Shown: positions 41,944-50,591 of the stretch, in pieces | How positions within the stretch are numbered: position 1 is the stretch's first letter | Layout of the letters: every line of letters starts with the position of its first letter | Assembly: GCA_044226845.1 (NCBI GenBank) | Contig: JBGAGG010000007.1 | Span: 124,001-188,000 of the forward strand | Origin: JAFDZO01 sp044226845 | GTDB taxonomy: Bacteria; Bacteroidota; Ignavibacteria; Tepidaquicellales; Tepidaquicellaceae | Length of the DNA: 64,000 bases | Direction of reading: 5' to 3' | The notes under the pieces: model-generated | Databases searched by the model: none | Told to the model about the DNA's origin: nothing | Seen by the model: only the letters and a program-made list of their open reading frames with translations | Made by a program: the position numbers and the translations under genes

Positions 41944-44754
41944 TTATGTTGTTGTTGTTAATGGTAATATTATTTTTATAATGGTTCCTTTATTAACTTC
42001 ACTGGTGATTTTTATATCGCCACGGTGAGATTTTATAATACTGTATGCAAGCCCCATCCCCAGCCCAGTACCTTCATCTTTAGTGGTAAAAAACGGTTCA
42101 AATATTTTATCAAGATTTTCTGCCGGAATACCTGTGCCTGTATCTGAAATTATTACATTCACGTTATCTCCGTCCTTTTTAGATTTTATTTCTACGCTGC
42201 CGCCTTCACTTACTGCATCAATTGAATTGGTTATAAAATTTAAAAAGGCAGAGTAAAGTTTTTCTTCATTTAATTCAAATTCCGGTAATGAATCATCTAA
42301 TAAAATTGTGCAGTTGGTTTTTTTATCTTCGCATCTTGATTTTACGCTCTGATATAACTCAGTCAGAATTTTATTTATACTTCCTGCTTTAAATTTAATA
42401 TCATCCGGAGATGCAAACTGTAGGAGGTCCTTTATAATTTTATTTGCCAGATTAATATTGATAAGTATATAATCCAGTCTTTCTTTAGCTTTATCATCAA
42501 GCGTTTTTGATTTTGCCATAAACTGCGCAAGAGAGCTGATATTTGCCAGAGGATTTCTTATTTCATGCGCAATACCTGATGCAAATCTTCCGAGCGCTGT
42601 CAGCTTTTCCTGATGCACCATCTCTTTCTGCATTTCCCTCAGCTCATAGTATAGTTTTTTCAGCTCTTCCTCTTTTTGGATTCTTGTTTCTACTTCTTCC
42701 CTGAGATTTACAAGCACATTGTTTAGTTCTGAAGTTCTTTCTTCTACTTTTATTTCAAGGTTTTCTTTTGCTTCCTTTAAATTTTTCTCGGCTATTTTCT
42801 TTTCAATAAAATTTCCAATCTGATTACTGATTGAATCGAGAAGACTTTTTAAAGCGGGTTCTTCATCAATTTTATATTTGCTAAGGCATTCAATTAATCC
42901 AAAAAATTCTCCGTTTACATATATGGGTAAAATAAAAGAAGTCTTAATCTTGGGATGATCAAAACTTTTCCATTGGTAGCTTGCCTTTCCTTCGTTTTCT
43001 TTAATTAACCGGAATGGAGTAAAATCCATTTCTGAACCTTCTGAATAACGGTTAACGATTTTTTTAATACCAAGAACCTTTTTATCATCATAAGACCAGT
43101 AGTTACCTATTTCAAAATTAATAACCCGGCACATATTATCTAAAATTCCGTCAAATATTTCATCAAATGATTCTGTTTCTGCTTTAGCAAGAACCTGAGA
43201 AACTGAGTTCTGCAGCTGTAACAAACCTTCATCTTTTTTCTTTTGAGTTATATCCAGGCAAAGTCCGCTCATTACAATAGGAATTTCAAGCTCATTAACA
43301 TAAAATCTTCCTGTGAGATTCAACCATTTTATTGTTCCGTCATCTTTTACAATTCTGAAATCTACATCAAGATTTGTTTTATTCTTGTATGAATTTTTGT
43401 AGGCATCATTTACAATTTCTCTGTCATCAATAAAAACAAGATTTGACCATCCGTTTATAGCCGGGTTGAAATCTTCCTTAGTTTTTCCAAACATCTCATA
43501 TAAATCATCTGACCAGTAAATTTTGTTCTTCACTAAATCCCATTCCCATTCTGCTGCTTTGCTGGCTTTTAAAGCAAGATGAAGACGTTTATTGACTTCT
43601 TCAAATTCTTTCTGGAAAATTTTTTCTTTTGTAATATCTAATGCAAAAGCGATAGCTTTTTTATCTTCTTCAGGAAGAGCAGCACCGCCCACTATTACAT
43701 TTATTTTATTACCGTTTTTACGAACAAATTCCCGTTCGACAGGTTCAAGGAATCCGTTCTTTTGTATTGAAGCTTTGCGTTTATCAATTGATACGGTATC
43801 TTTTTCAGAGAGTACCGTCTCCCATTTTAGAGGCAAATCTTCCTTACTATACCCAATCATCTTTAGAAATGTATCATTAGCTTCGGGAATGTTTCCTTTC
43901 TCAAGATCGGATATAAATGTTCCTATAAGATCTGTATCAAATAATCTTTTTAATCTGCCCTGAGTTTTAATGAGGCTTTTTTCAGTTTCTTTTCTGATAG
44001 TAATTTCATTCCTGAGTGAATCATTTGTTTTCTCTAATTCATAAGTTCTTTTCTTCACCATATCATCAAGGTCTTCATTTATTAAAAGTAAATCATCTTC
44101 TGCTTTATTTCTCAGCTTTACCTGTTTATTAGAAATAACCAGAGAGATTAATAAAATACATGCACCTAATAAAGACGTAACAACGATAAATGTTTTAGTT
44201 TGATTTGCCTGACTGAAACTATCTGCTGTTCTTTTCTGAAGAAGGCTGTCTTCAATGGCTATCATAGTTCTATGCTGAAAACCTATTTTCTGATAAGAGG
44301 GCATGAGTACCGATTCAATGAAATTTTTCACTTTTGCCTTATCATTGCCATTTAGTTTAGTGAACTGTTCCAATGATTTTTTTCTCTCGTAAATTGTTAA
44401 TTTCAGCTTTTCAAGATTATCCAGTTGAATCGGATTATCAATCACCATTTTTCTCAGCTTCTTTATTTCATATTCAACTGTATCAATATTAATTGTGATG
44501 TTCTTTTCTCCGCTTAAAATCCTGTCAAGGTAATCTATTTCATAACCTCTTCTCATTGTCTGAACTTCTTTAATCTGCCTTATAACATTTACAGTATGAA
44601 CTACCATAGATTCAGCTTGCTTGAACTCATCCATCTGAGTGTATGTGATGTAGCCTATTAAAACCAAAAGCACTAAAGAGAATATGTAACCCGTCATCAG
44701 AGCCTTTTCAAAAGAATATCTGGCGTCAAACTCGCTTCTGAATTTTTTGATCAT
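41944..44754 (-). CDS. membrane histidine kinase: CHASE3-PAS-PAS-GAF-HisKA-HATPase
   Basis: 936 residues. Membrane spans at about 19-38 and 187-208 flank an extracytoplasmic CHASE3-like helical sensor (QAESMVVHTVNVIRQIKEVQ). Then come coiled coil, two PAS domains (about 265-385 and 390-505), a GAF domain (about 520-660), a coiled-coil linker, and HisKA with phospho-His730 in SGIAHEIRNPLAN, then HATPase with N box (NFITNSIDAV) and G boxes (SDTGTGIP, GTGLGMGLAYSII). It would sense a signal at or outside the membrane and phosphorylate the NtrC-type regulator encoded immediately downstream. Confidence 0.95.
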   Translation of the reverse strand: MIKKFRSEFDARYSFEKALMTGYIFSLVLLVLIGYITYTQMDEFKQAESMVVHTVNVIRQIKEVQTMRRGYEIDYLDRILSGEKNITINIDTVEYEIKKLRKMVIDNPIQLDNLEKLKLTIYERKKSLEQFTKLNGNDKAKVKNFIESVLMPSYQKIGFQHRTMIAIEDSLLQKRTADSFSQANQTKTFIVVTSLLGACILLISLVISNKQVKLRNKAEDDLLLINEDLDDMVKKRTYELEKTNDSLRNEITIRKETEKSLIKTQGRLKRLFDTDLIGTFISDLEKGNIPEANDTFLKMIGYSKEDLPLKWETVLSEKDTVSIDKRKASIQKNGFLEPVEREFVRKNGNKINVIVGGAALPEEDKKAIAFALDITKEKIFQKEFEEVNKRLHLALKASKAAEWEWDLVKNKIYWSDDLYEMFGKTKEDFNPAINGWSNLVFIDDREIVNDAYKNSYKNKTNLDVDFRIVKDDGTIKWLNLTGRFYVNELEIPIVMSGLCLDITQKKKDEGLLQLQNSVSQVLAKAETESFDEIFDGILDNMCRVINFEIGNYWSYDDKKVLGIKKIVNRYSEGSEMDFTPFRLIKENEGKASYQWKSFDHPKIKTSFILPIYVNGEFFGLIECLSKYKIDEEPALKSLLDSISNQIGNFIEKKIAEKNLKEAKENLEIKVEERTSELNNVLVNLREEVETRIQKEEELKKLYYELREMQKEMVHQEKLTALGRFASGIAHEIRNPLANISSLAQFMAKSKTLDDKAKERLDYILININLANKIIKDLLQFASPDDIKFKAGSINKILTELYQSVKSRCEDKKTNCTILLDDSLPEFELNEEKLYSAFLNFITNSIDAVSEGGSVEIKSKKDGDNVNVIISDTGTGIPAENLDKIFEPFFTTKDEGTGLGMGLAYSIIKSHRGDIKITSEVNKGTIIKIILPLTTTT

Positions 44755-45143
44755 AAAATGTAATGTAAAAGGATTTTTTGTGCTTGCTAAGTTACATATA
44801 GGGTTTCTTTATAAAAACACAAATAACCTGTATCTTAACCCCAGATAAGAATACAGGCATTTGCGCTCACTGTATAGGCTACGAATAGTTTCTACAGCTA
44901 ATATTTATCCGAAAGAGATGCTTGTGTGTGATATTCAATCTATCAATTGTTGTCATACCTCTTTCTACCATTGACATATTTCAATATGCATGCCGTAGAC
45001 GTCTGCTAAAAATAGGTTAAAATTACACTTTATATTGTTATTATCTGACAGCAATGTCACTGTTGTCAGACTTTGTCGTGCATATATACCTGAATAAAGT
45101 CGGTAAAATGTCGGATTTTCTTTAATAAAATTGCTCAGTCTTT

Positions 45144-45680
45144 ACTTGAACATTGTAACATTATTGTAACATTTTGCTATTCTGAATTTTTATTTTATTT
45201 TAATGTCGGAAAATTGTCGGATTTTCCTTATCTAAAGCTATACATACTTTTTCGTCACAAATATATCTTTGACGGATTTTTGACGGATTTTGCTTCCATC
45301 TCGTTGTTTTTACAATATCGAAATTTCTGTATTTTCTGTCATTTCATAAATCTCTGTCGGATTTTTACTTTAAGAATTTCAAAGCGGAATTTTTTTCTCT
45401 CCTGCGACGGATTTTTGACGGATTTTGCTTCCATGCTATTGTTTTTACAATAACGAGTTTTTTGAATTTTCCGTCATTCTATAAATCTGTGTCGAATTTT
45501 TGACTTCAAGATATTTCTTCTTAAATTGGCGGATGAAAAATACCAACAAAGACGTCACGATACCTATTGTCCGGTAGAACAATATGGGTAGAAAATACTA
45601 TTCTGAATTTAACAATTAATCCGTGTCAAAAAAATGTAATGCTCCCTATTCCTACATATAGGGAAATATTTTTTAATCCG
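45144..45680 (-). repeat. dispersed intergenic mosaic element, locus 2, with internal tandem duplication
   Basis: The 1013-base gap 44755-45767 has no convincing gene; frames inside it are repeat shadows. Reading the minus strand, it contains the same blocks as 13511-13725 and in the same order: A (45644-45670, the CCCTAT inverted repeat), B (CCGTCAAAAATCCGTC, twice, at 45271-45286 and 45416-45431), and C (TGTTACAATAATGT, 45151-45189). Block B lies in a direct repeat of period 145 bases (about 45271-45375 and 45416-45511). Confidence 0.6.
45271..45511 (+). repeat. imperfect tandem repeat, 145-base period
   Basis: Two copies starting GACGGATTTTTGACGGATTT, at 45271 and 45416, share about 95-105 bases including TTTTGCTTCCAT, a TTGTTTTTACAAT palindrome and TCATT-TATAAATCT-TGTCGG/AATTTTT. 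They lack the short spaced units of a CRISPR array and look like a duplicated non-coding unit. Lesser GTCGGATTTTC copies appear at 45111 and 45213. Confidence 0.65.
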
Positions 45681-45691
45681 AAAATTTTATA

Positions 45692-45726
45692 CAAAAAAAA
45701 AGCCACAGATAAGATCTGTGGCTTTT
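45692..45726 (-). terminator. intrinsic terminator of the first Lmo0937-like gene
   Basis: A 13-bp perfect stem (AAAAGCCACAGAT at 45698-45710, ATCTGTGGCTTTT at 45714-45726) with a 3-base loop. Read on the minus strand a long T tract follows. It is 41 bases after the stop of the small membrane protein gene at 45768. Confidence 0.85.
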
Positions 45727-45767
45727 AGCAGGCATATGTGGGAATTTAGATGTGAAAATTAGATGTG

Positions 45768-45920
45768 TCAGTTAATTGGGTTTCGCCCCTGAATGAGACG
45801 AATTAAAATTGTTATTATTGCTAAAACCAACAAAATGTGAATAAAACCTCCTATTGTATAAGAACTTACCAATCCGATGGCCCATAAAACAAGAAGTATT
45901 ATTGCGATAGTCCAGAGCAT
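45768..45920 (-). CDS. Lmo0937-like small membrane protein, copy 1
   Basis: 50 residues, two hydrophobic spans separated by SSYTIGGFIH: MLWTIAIILLVLWAIGLVSS, then ILLVLAIITILIRLIQG and a conserved end RLIQGRNP. This is the Lmo0937 (DUF5670) family of tiny stress-associated membrane proteins. The ribosome binding site (AGGAGGG, 5 bases before the ATG) is strong. It is nearly identical to the copy at 46357, which is transcribed in the opposite direction. Confidence 0.88.
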   Translation of the reverse strand: MLWTIAIILLVLWAIGLVSSYTIGGFIHILLVLAIITILIRLIQGRNPIN

Positions 45921-45992
45921 TTTGCCCTCCTTAATATTGTTTGATTTTGAAATCTATTTTAAAAGTTTTTTTCATCTTCTGTAATACTATAA

Positions 45993-46008
45993 TTCAAACG
46001 ATATGCCA
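45993..46008 (-). promoter_or_regulatory. predicted sigma54 promoter for Lmo0937-like copy 1
   Basis: On the minus strand TGGCATATCGTTTGAA has TGGCAT at -24, N5 and TTGA at -12. The transcription start expected about 12 bases downstream leaves a leader of roughly 60 bases before the ATG at 45920. The rest of 45921-46356 shows no gene. Confidence 0.55.
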
Positions 46009-46293
46009 AAATGGGAATGATAAAAAATGTTCAATTTGCGTTGTTTTAAAGTATTTCGAATTTTTGTTTTTGACAGTCATGTCAATCTGTGACGTGGGAC
46101 TATGACAAAAATAATAATCGGCCTTCGTTGTGATTAGCGATAAAAATATATTCGAGTGTAAATTATTCGACAGTGAAGCTGATTTCGAAAATTGCAGGAC
46201 ATATTATTCAAAAGTCCATGACGAATATGTCTTAATTTTAGTTTAATATTTAAAGCAAAAATTGTAAAAGCTTATTTTTAACTGCTTTAATGA

Positions 46294-46310
46294 AAGGAAT
46301 GACTTTTGCT
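46294..46310 (+). promoter_or_regulatory. candidate sigma54 promoter for Lmo0937-like copy 2
   Basis: AAAGGAATGACTTTTGCT has GG at -24 and a good TTGCT -12 box, with the GG and GC 12 bases apart. The -24 box (AGGAAT) fits less well than the others. It lies 48 bases before the start codon at 46357. Confidence 0.45.
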
Positions 46311-46356
46311 TTAATACTATTCAGTTTTTTAATTTAATCTTTGAAGGAGGCATAAA

Positions 46357-46509
46357 ATGCTTTGGACTATTGCTGTACTACTTATTATTCTCTGGCTTCT
46401 CGGTTTTGTAAGCTCTTACACACTTGGAGGATTTATTCACATACTTCTGGTTGTAGCAGTTATTGTTATTGTTATCAGATTAATTCAGGGAAGAAATCCG
46501 GTCGATTAG
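46357..46509 (+). CDS. Lmo0937-like small membrane protein, copy 2
   Basis: 50 residues, MLWTIAVLLIILWLLGFVSS followed by YTLGGFIH and a second span ending RLIQGRNPVD. It differs from copy 1 (45768-45920) at about 15 positions, mostly conservative. Same family (Lmo0937/DUF5670), two-span membrane protein. A strong AAGGAGG ribosome binding site lies 6 bases before ATG. The pair is arranged divergently around about 440 bases of shared regulatory DNA. Confidence 0.88.
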   Translation: MLWTIAVLLIILWLLGFVSSYTLGGFIHILLVVAVIVIVIRLIQGRNPVD

Positions 46510-46535
46510 ATTTTTGATTTATTGTTACGAAAGGA

Positions 46536-46572
46536 AAAAGCCCGGTCCCGCAAATGTGGGATCGGGCTTTTT
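46536..46572 (+). terminator. intrinsic terminator of Lmo0937-like copy 2
   Basis: A GC-rich stem (AAAAGCCCGGTCCCGC with GTGGGATCGGGCTTTT, one wobble per arm) closes an AAAT loop and ends in a T run, 27 bases after the stop codon at 46509. Confidence 0.88.
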
Positions 46573-46592
46573 GTGTTACGGAGAGTGCAAAA

Positions 46593-48005
46593 TTATTTTA
46601 CAAGCATCATCTTTTTTACGAAAGTAGAATTTGATGTCTGCAGTTTATAAAAATAAATACCGCTTGGGAAATTAGCCGCATTCCATTTATAAGAATAACT
46701 TCCTGCAGCAAGCTTCCCTGAAAAAATATTTTCAACTTCTTTACCGAGAGAATTATAAATTATCAGCTTCACTACGCCTTGTGAAGCCACATCGAATTTT
46801 ATATTTGTCTCGGGATTGAACGGGTTCGGATAATTCTGATGAAGCTCAAACTTTTCCGGTACCTCATTAGAAATGTTCTGAACTGCAACGGGTCTTTGTG
46901 TCAGCACTGTATTCATAAAACTGTTTGCAACATTACCGGTATTTATATCTATGTTCATCATCAAAGAAATGCAGATCGTATCCTGCGGATAACACATTGC
47001 AACAGTCGAATGGCCGAAGCTGTTTCCTGCATGCCCCCAGCAGATCTTTCCGCCTACATTATACCGCATTGTTCCCAGCCCGTATCCATTTGCTCCTGAA
47101 ATATTAGCATTAGTAAAAGTCGTCATGGCAGTTAAAGAGCTCTGGCTGAGTACAACACCGGGCTTATAAAGATTGCGAAGCCATATTAAAAGATTTTCCG
47201 GCCGTGAAATTACTCCGCCTGCTCCGATTGTTGAGCTAACGAATGAGTTCTGAGAAATAAAAGAAGCATCATCAAGAATACCGTCTCCGTTGAGATCAAC
47301 CCAGTTATGAACCCATGGAACATTAAGTGTATCTTCAAGTTCAATAAAAGAACCTGTCATATTTAGAGGAGTAAAAAACCGGGAATGAATTTCTCTTCCG
47401 TATGAATTGCCCGTTATCTTTTTTATTATCATTGCAAGCAGCAAGTAATTTGTATTGGAGTATCTCCAGCCCGCTCCCTGAGCAAAGTATGGCGCAAGCA
47501 CATATTGAAGTGATTCTTCCGGCTCCCATATTCTATTAAAGTTTGCATTGATTGCGCTGCTGAATGAAGGGTTATCGGTAAAATTATAAATACCGCTTGT
47601 GTGATTTAATAATCGCCTTATTGTAATTGTGCTGTCTATATTATTGTAACGCGGCAGCCAATAATAGATAGGATCATTAAGGCTGAGGCTGTCCTGGTCA
47701 ACCAGTTGCAGAATTGTCGCAGCAACAAAATTTTTTGTGATACTTCCAATGGAGTAAACCATATCCGGAGTTACATTTATCCCTGGTTCAGTGATGCCTG
47801 CAGTTCCTGTCCAGGTACCCTGACCGGGAACATATACAGCGGCAGACATTCCTACAACATTATTATTTGCTTTTAAAGTGTTGAGGGCAGTCTGAAGCTT
47901 TCTCGCATAAGCTGTATCGAAGGTCTGAGAGCTGCCTTCCTGAAAAACAAAACTGAGAGATATAAGGGTAACAATGAAAAAGATTCCGTGTAATTTTTTA
48001 TTCAT
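46593..48005 (-). CDS. secreted serine hydrolase (beta-lactamase class C-like) with type IX sorting domain
   Basis: 470 residues. A signal peptide ends near GSSQ (residue 27). The beta-lactamase/D-alanyl-D-alanine-carboxypeptidase fold has S88-x-x-K91 (GSITKNF), Y-x-N in RYSNTNY, and HAGNS as the HxG motif, so the Ser-Tyr-His/Gly active site is intact. The last 80 residues are a T9SS C-terminal domain: NYPNPFNPETNIKF, then KLIIYNSLGKEV and GIYFYKLQTSNSTFVKKMMLVK. It is exported by the type IX system and anchored or released at the cell surface. Substrate unknown (esterase or peptidase). Confidence 0.93.
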   Translation of the reverse strand: MNKKLHGIFFIVTLISLSFVFQEGSSQTFDTAYARKLQTALNTLKANNNVVGMSAAVYVPGQGTWTGTAGITEPGINVTPDMVYSIGSITKNFVAATILQLVDQDSLSLNDPIYYWLPRYNNIDSTITIRRLLNHTSGIYNFTDNPSFSSAINANFNRIWEPEESLQYVLAPYFAQGAGWRYSNTNYLLLAMIIKKITGNSYGREIHSRFFTPLNMTGSFIELEDTLNVPWVHNWVDLNGDGILDDASFISQNSFVSSTIGAGGVISRPENLLIWLRNLYKPGVVLSQSSLTAMTTFTNANISGANGYGLGTMRYNVGGKICWGHAGNSFGHSTVAMCYPQDTICISLMMNIDINTGNVANSFMNTVLTQRPVAVQNISNEVPEKFELHQNYPNPFNPETNIKFDVASQGVVKLIIYNSLGKEVENIFSGKLAAGSYSYKWNAANFPSGIYFYKLQTSNSTFVKKMMLVK

Positions 48006-48115
48006 TTAGCCGCAAAATTTTATTTACATACAATGTGTATGTAAAATGAAAATAAAAAAGTAATATGTCAAGGGGAAGAGAGGTGTACTATCAAAATTTT
48101 ATTAAAGTATTGTGC

Positions 48116-48478
48116 TTACTCCTGGCAGGTAATGTGAGGATTTTCGTAGTTATCCGACTGGTCTTCCGTTGTTTCATCAAGGCATTTAAAATCTTTTTCA
48201 ACTAATATATATAATCCGTCCTTAGTCGTTGCATCAAAGCCTACAGTATCATTTGAATTCCAGTCCTGAATTAATGAAGCGGGAAGGAAGATAGTTATTG
48301 TGCCAGATTTGAATGCGGCAGATAATTCATTTACAGCCTTACTTTGCTTAAGCTCATATTTAAAAATATCCTCTCCGAATATTGTGCTTTCTTCAAGAGT
48401 TGTCCCGCTGCAGATTTTATCCACTTCGGTTTTTGTTAATCTTACTCTTATTGAATTACCTTTGACTCTGAGTTTCAT
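48116..48478 (-). CDS. small conserved protein at the end of the ergothioneine operon
   Basis: 120 residues. It begins MKLRVKGNSIRVRLTKTEVDKI, a pattern I associate with the DUF7009 family, and ends in a Cys-containing tail (NPHITCQE). No membrane or signal sequence. Its start codon is 8 bases after the EgtD stop, so it is co-transcribed with the ergothioneine genes. A link to the pathway is inferred from this position only; its function is unknown. Confidence 0.65.
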   Translation of the reverse strand: MKLRVKGNSIRVRLTKTEVDKICSGTTLEESTIFGEDIFKYELKQSKAVNELSAAFKSGTITIFLPASLIQDWNSNDTVGFDATTKDGLYILVEKDFKCLDETTEDQSDNYENPHITCQE

Positions 48479-48486
48479 AGAGAAAA

Positions 48487-49476
48487 TTATTTGTTTTCAA
48501 CTATTATATCTACAAACCAGTGATTATTATCATAAAACTCTGTAACTTCATTAAATCCGGAGCTCTGTGTAAGAGATTTAATTTCGTCTAAAGAATACTT
48601 CTGAGAAATTTCCATCTGAATCTGTTCATCTTTTTTGAACTCAATTATTTCTGATTCACCAATGGAAACCTGCAGATTTATAAGGCTTACAAGAAAACTT
48701 TTGCATTCACCTGTCGTTTCATTATACGTCGGTCTGTGTGCAAATTGGGTAATGTCAAAATTCGCATCCAGTTCTTTATTTATTCTTTTTAAAAGATTCA
48801 AATTAAAATCCCTTGTTACTCCCTGTGAGTCATTATATGCAGCAAGAATCTGCTGCGGTTCTTTTTTCAGGTCAACACCAATAAGCATTAGATCACCGGG
48901 TAAAATATGCTCATGCAAAAGAGTAAGAAAATCTTTTGCTTCTTCTTTAGTAAAATTACCGATATTAGAACCGAGAAATAAAAATATTTTTTTTCTGTTG
49001 GAAAGTGTGTTTACTTCTTTTATCATATCGAAGTATTCGCCGTTCAAACCTGTTATTTTTAACTCAGGAATATTACGCGGCAGCTCAGTTTCAAGCTGCT
49101 CAATAACATTTTCGGAAATATCTATAGGGTAGTAAGTAAAATCTATTCCTGCCCTACATAAATGGTCAAGAAGATAAATTGATTTTGTAGCATCACCTGC
49201 GCCAAGCTCTACTATATCAAACTCAGTCAGCTTGTTCAGAAAAGCATCGCAAAGCTCTTTGGTTTGCTTTGAAAATATTTCAAGTTCGCATTTAGTAAGA
49301 TAATATTCAGGCAGATCCATTATCTGCTGAAATATTTTATCGCCTTCAGCGTCATAAAAATATTTTGACTGAAGATATTTAGGTGAGGATCTTAAACCTT
49401 TAATAACATCTTCATAAAATTTTAAAGTGACAGGAGATTCAATTACTCCGCCAGTCTGATTCCTGTAAACTGCCAT
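48487..49476 (-). CDS. egtD: histidine N-alpha-methyltransferase (EgtD)
   Basis: 329 residues, full length for EgtD. FDIVELGAGDATKSIYLLDHL is the SAM-binding motif, LFLGSNIGNFTKEEAKDFL the family signature, and SLDEIKSLTQSSGFNEV the C-terminal motif. It trimethylates histidine to hercynine, the first step to ergothioneine. Its start overlaps the egtB end by 34 bases, so the two are translationally coupled. Confidence 0.93.
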   Translation of the reverse strand: MAVYRNQTGGVIESPVTLKFYEDVIKGLRSSPKYLQSKYFYDAEGDKIFQQIMDLPEYYLTKCELEIFSKQTKELCDAFLNKLTEFDIVELGAGDATKSIYLLDHLCRAGIDFTYYPIDISENVIEQLETELPRNIPELKITGLNGEYFDMIKEVNTLSNRKKIFLFLGSNIGNFTKEEAKDFLTLLHEHILPGDLMLIGVDLKKEPQQILAAYNDSQGVTRDFNLNLLKRINKELDANFDITQFAHRPTYNETTGECKSFLVSLINLQVSIGESEIIEFKKDEQIQMEISQKYSLDEIKSLTQSSGFNEVTEFYDNNHWFVDIIVENK

Positions 49477-50591
49477 TGTAGTCCCGGATTAAAAAAGTTT
49501 CTGTAGGATATTCTACTGTGGTTTTCAGGGGTTGCAACAGATGCGCCGCGAAGCACCATCTGGTTTATCATAAATTTTCCGTTGTATTCGCCGAGCGCAC
49601 CTTCAGCCTTGCTGAATCCCGGATAGGGAAGATATGCGCTGTCCGTCCATTCCCAGCGTTTGCCCCAGTCAAATTTCGGAGCAGCAGCTTCCCATTCTGC
49701 TTCAGTCGGTAATCGTTTTCCTTTCCATGATGCATATGCGCTTGCTTCGTAAAAATTTATGTGGGTTAAAATTTCTTTTTCATTAACGGGTTGTAATCCG
49801 TTCATAGTGTAATTATACCATGCACCGTTTATTCTATGCCAGTATAGCGGAGCTTTTGCATTATTAGCTTTCACCCAGTCAAGTCCTTCAGCGTGCCAGT
49901 AACGAAAATTTTCATATCCGCCCTCTTGTATAAACTGCATATAGTCACCGTTTGTGACTAAGTTAGAAGAAATTTTATATGGAGATAAATATACCTTATG
50001 CCTGTTCAATTCATTATCGAAACAAAAGCCTTCGCCGTTATGTCCTATTTCATATACTCCTTCACTCATTTCTATATATTTAGCGGGAGAATCCTGAACA
50101 AAATTTTCTTTTTCATTATTACTGTAAGCAGGGAAGAGCGGATTATGACCGAGAATATATTTTATATCGGTATATAATAATTCCTGATGCTGCTGTTCAT
50201 GATTTAATCCTATTAAAATTAATCCGCTCAGTTCTTCTTTTACATCGCCTGAAAGAAATTCATGCATTGCTTCGTCCACGTGCTTGCGGTAGTTATAAAC
50301 ATCTTCCACTGAAGGCCGGCTGAGATTCCCTCTGTCAGTTCTTATAACACGTGCGCCGATAGTTTCATAGTAGCTGTTGAAAACATAATTATAATCCTTA
50401 TTGAATAACTTATAGCCCTTAAGATGGGGAGTTAGTACAAATGTTTCCCAGAACCACGTAGTATGTCCGAGATGCCATTTAGGCGGACTGACATCTACTA
50501 CGGGCTGAACGACATAATCCTCCGTTTTTAACGGAGCGCAGATTTCTTCGGAACGTGCTCTTATAGTTTTATACTGGTCAAGAAAATTCAT
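49443..50591 (-). CDS. egtB: ergothioneine biosynthesis sulfoxide synthase EgtB
   Basis: 382 residues. The N-terminal DinB-like domain has the iron ligands His43 (GHTTWFWE), and His130 and His134 (NHEQQHQE). The C-terminal FGE-sulfatase domain (about 160-382) has the Cys-free fold ending FRNFFNPGLQWQFTGIRLAE. It couples hercynine with cysteine or gamma-glutamylcysteine and oxygen to the sulfoxide. EgtB follows an ABC transporter whose gene overlaps by 4 bases and precedes EgtD. EgtA, EgtC and a PLP-type EgtE are absent from this window. Confidence 0.93.
   Translation of the reverse strand: MNFLDQYKTIRARSEEICAPLKTEDYVVQPVVDVSPPKWHLGHTTWFWETFVLTPHLKGYKLFNKDYNYVFNSYYETIGARVIRTDRGNLSRPSVEDVYNYRKHVDEAMHEFLSGDVKEELSGLILIGLNHEQQHQELLYTDIKYILGHNPLFPAYSNNEKENFVQDSPAKYIEMSEGVYEIGHNGEGFCFDNELNRHKVYLSPYKISSNLVTNGDYMQFIQEGGYENFRYWHAEGLDWVKANNAKAPLYWHRINGAWYNYTMNGLQPVNEKEILTHINFYEASAYASWKGKRLPTEAEWEAAAPKFDWGKRWEWTDSAYLPYPGFSKAEGALGEYNGKFMINQMVLRGASVATPENHSRISYRNFFNPGLQWQFTGIRLAE

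Noticed and set aside
45214..45453. A 79-residue open frame with a duplicated GFLTDFAS segment
   Set aside because: It is a translation of the 145-base tandem repeat, rich in Phe and Leu as expected from T-rich DNA, with no ribosome binding site and no relation to known proteins.
45271..45511. Possible CRISPR array
   Set aside because: Only two copies, with a period of 145 bases and no constant repeats separated by unique spacers; no cas genes in the window.
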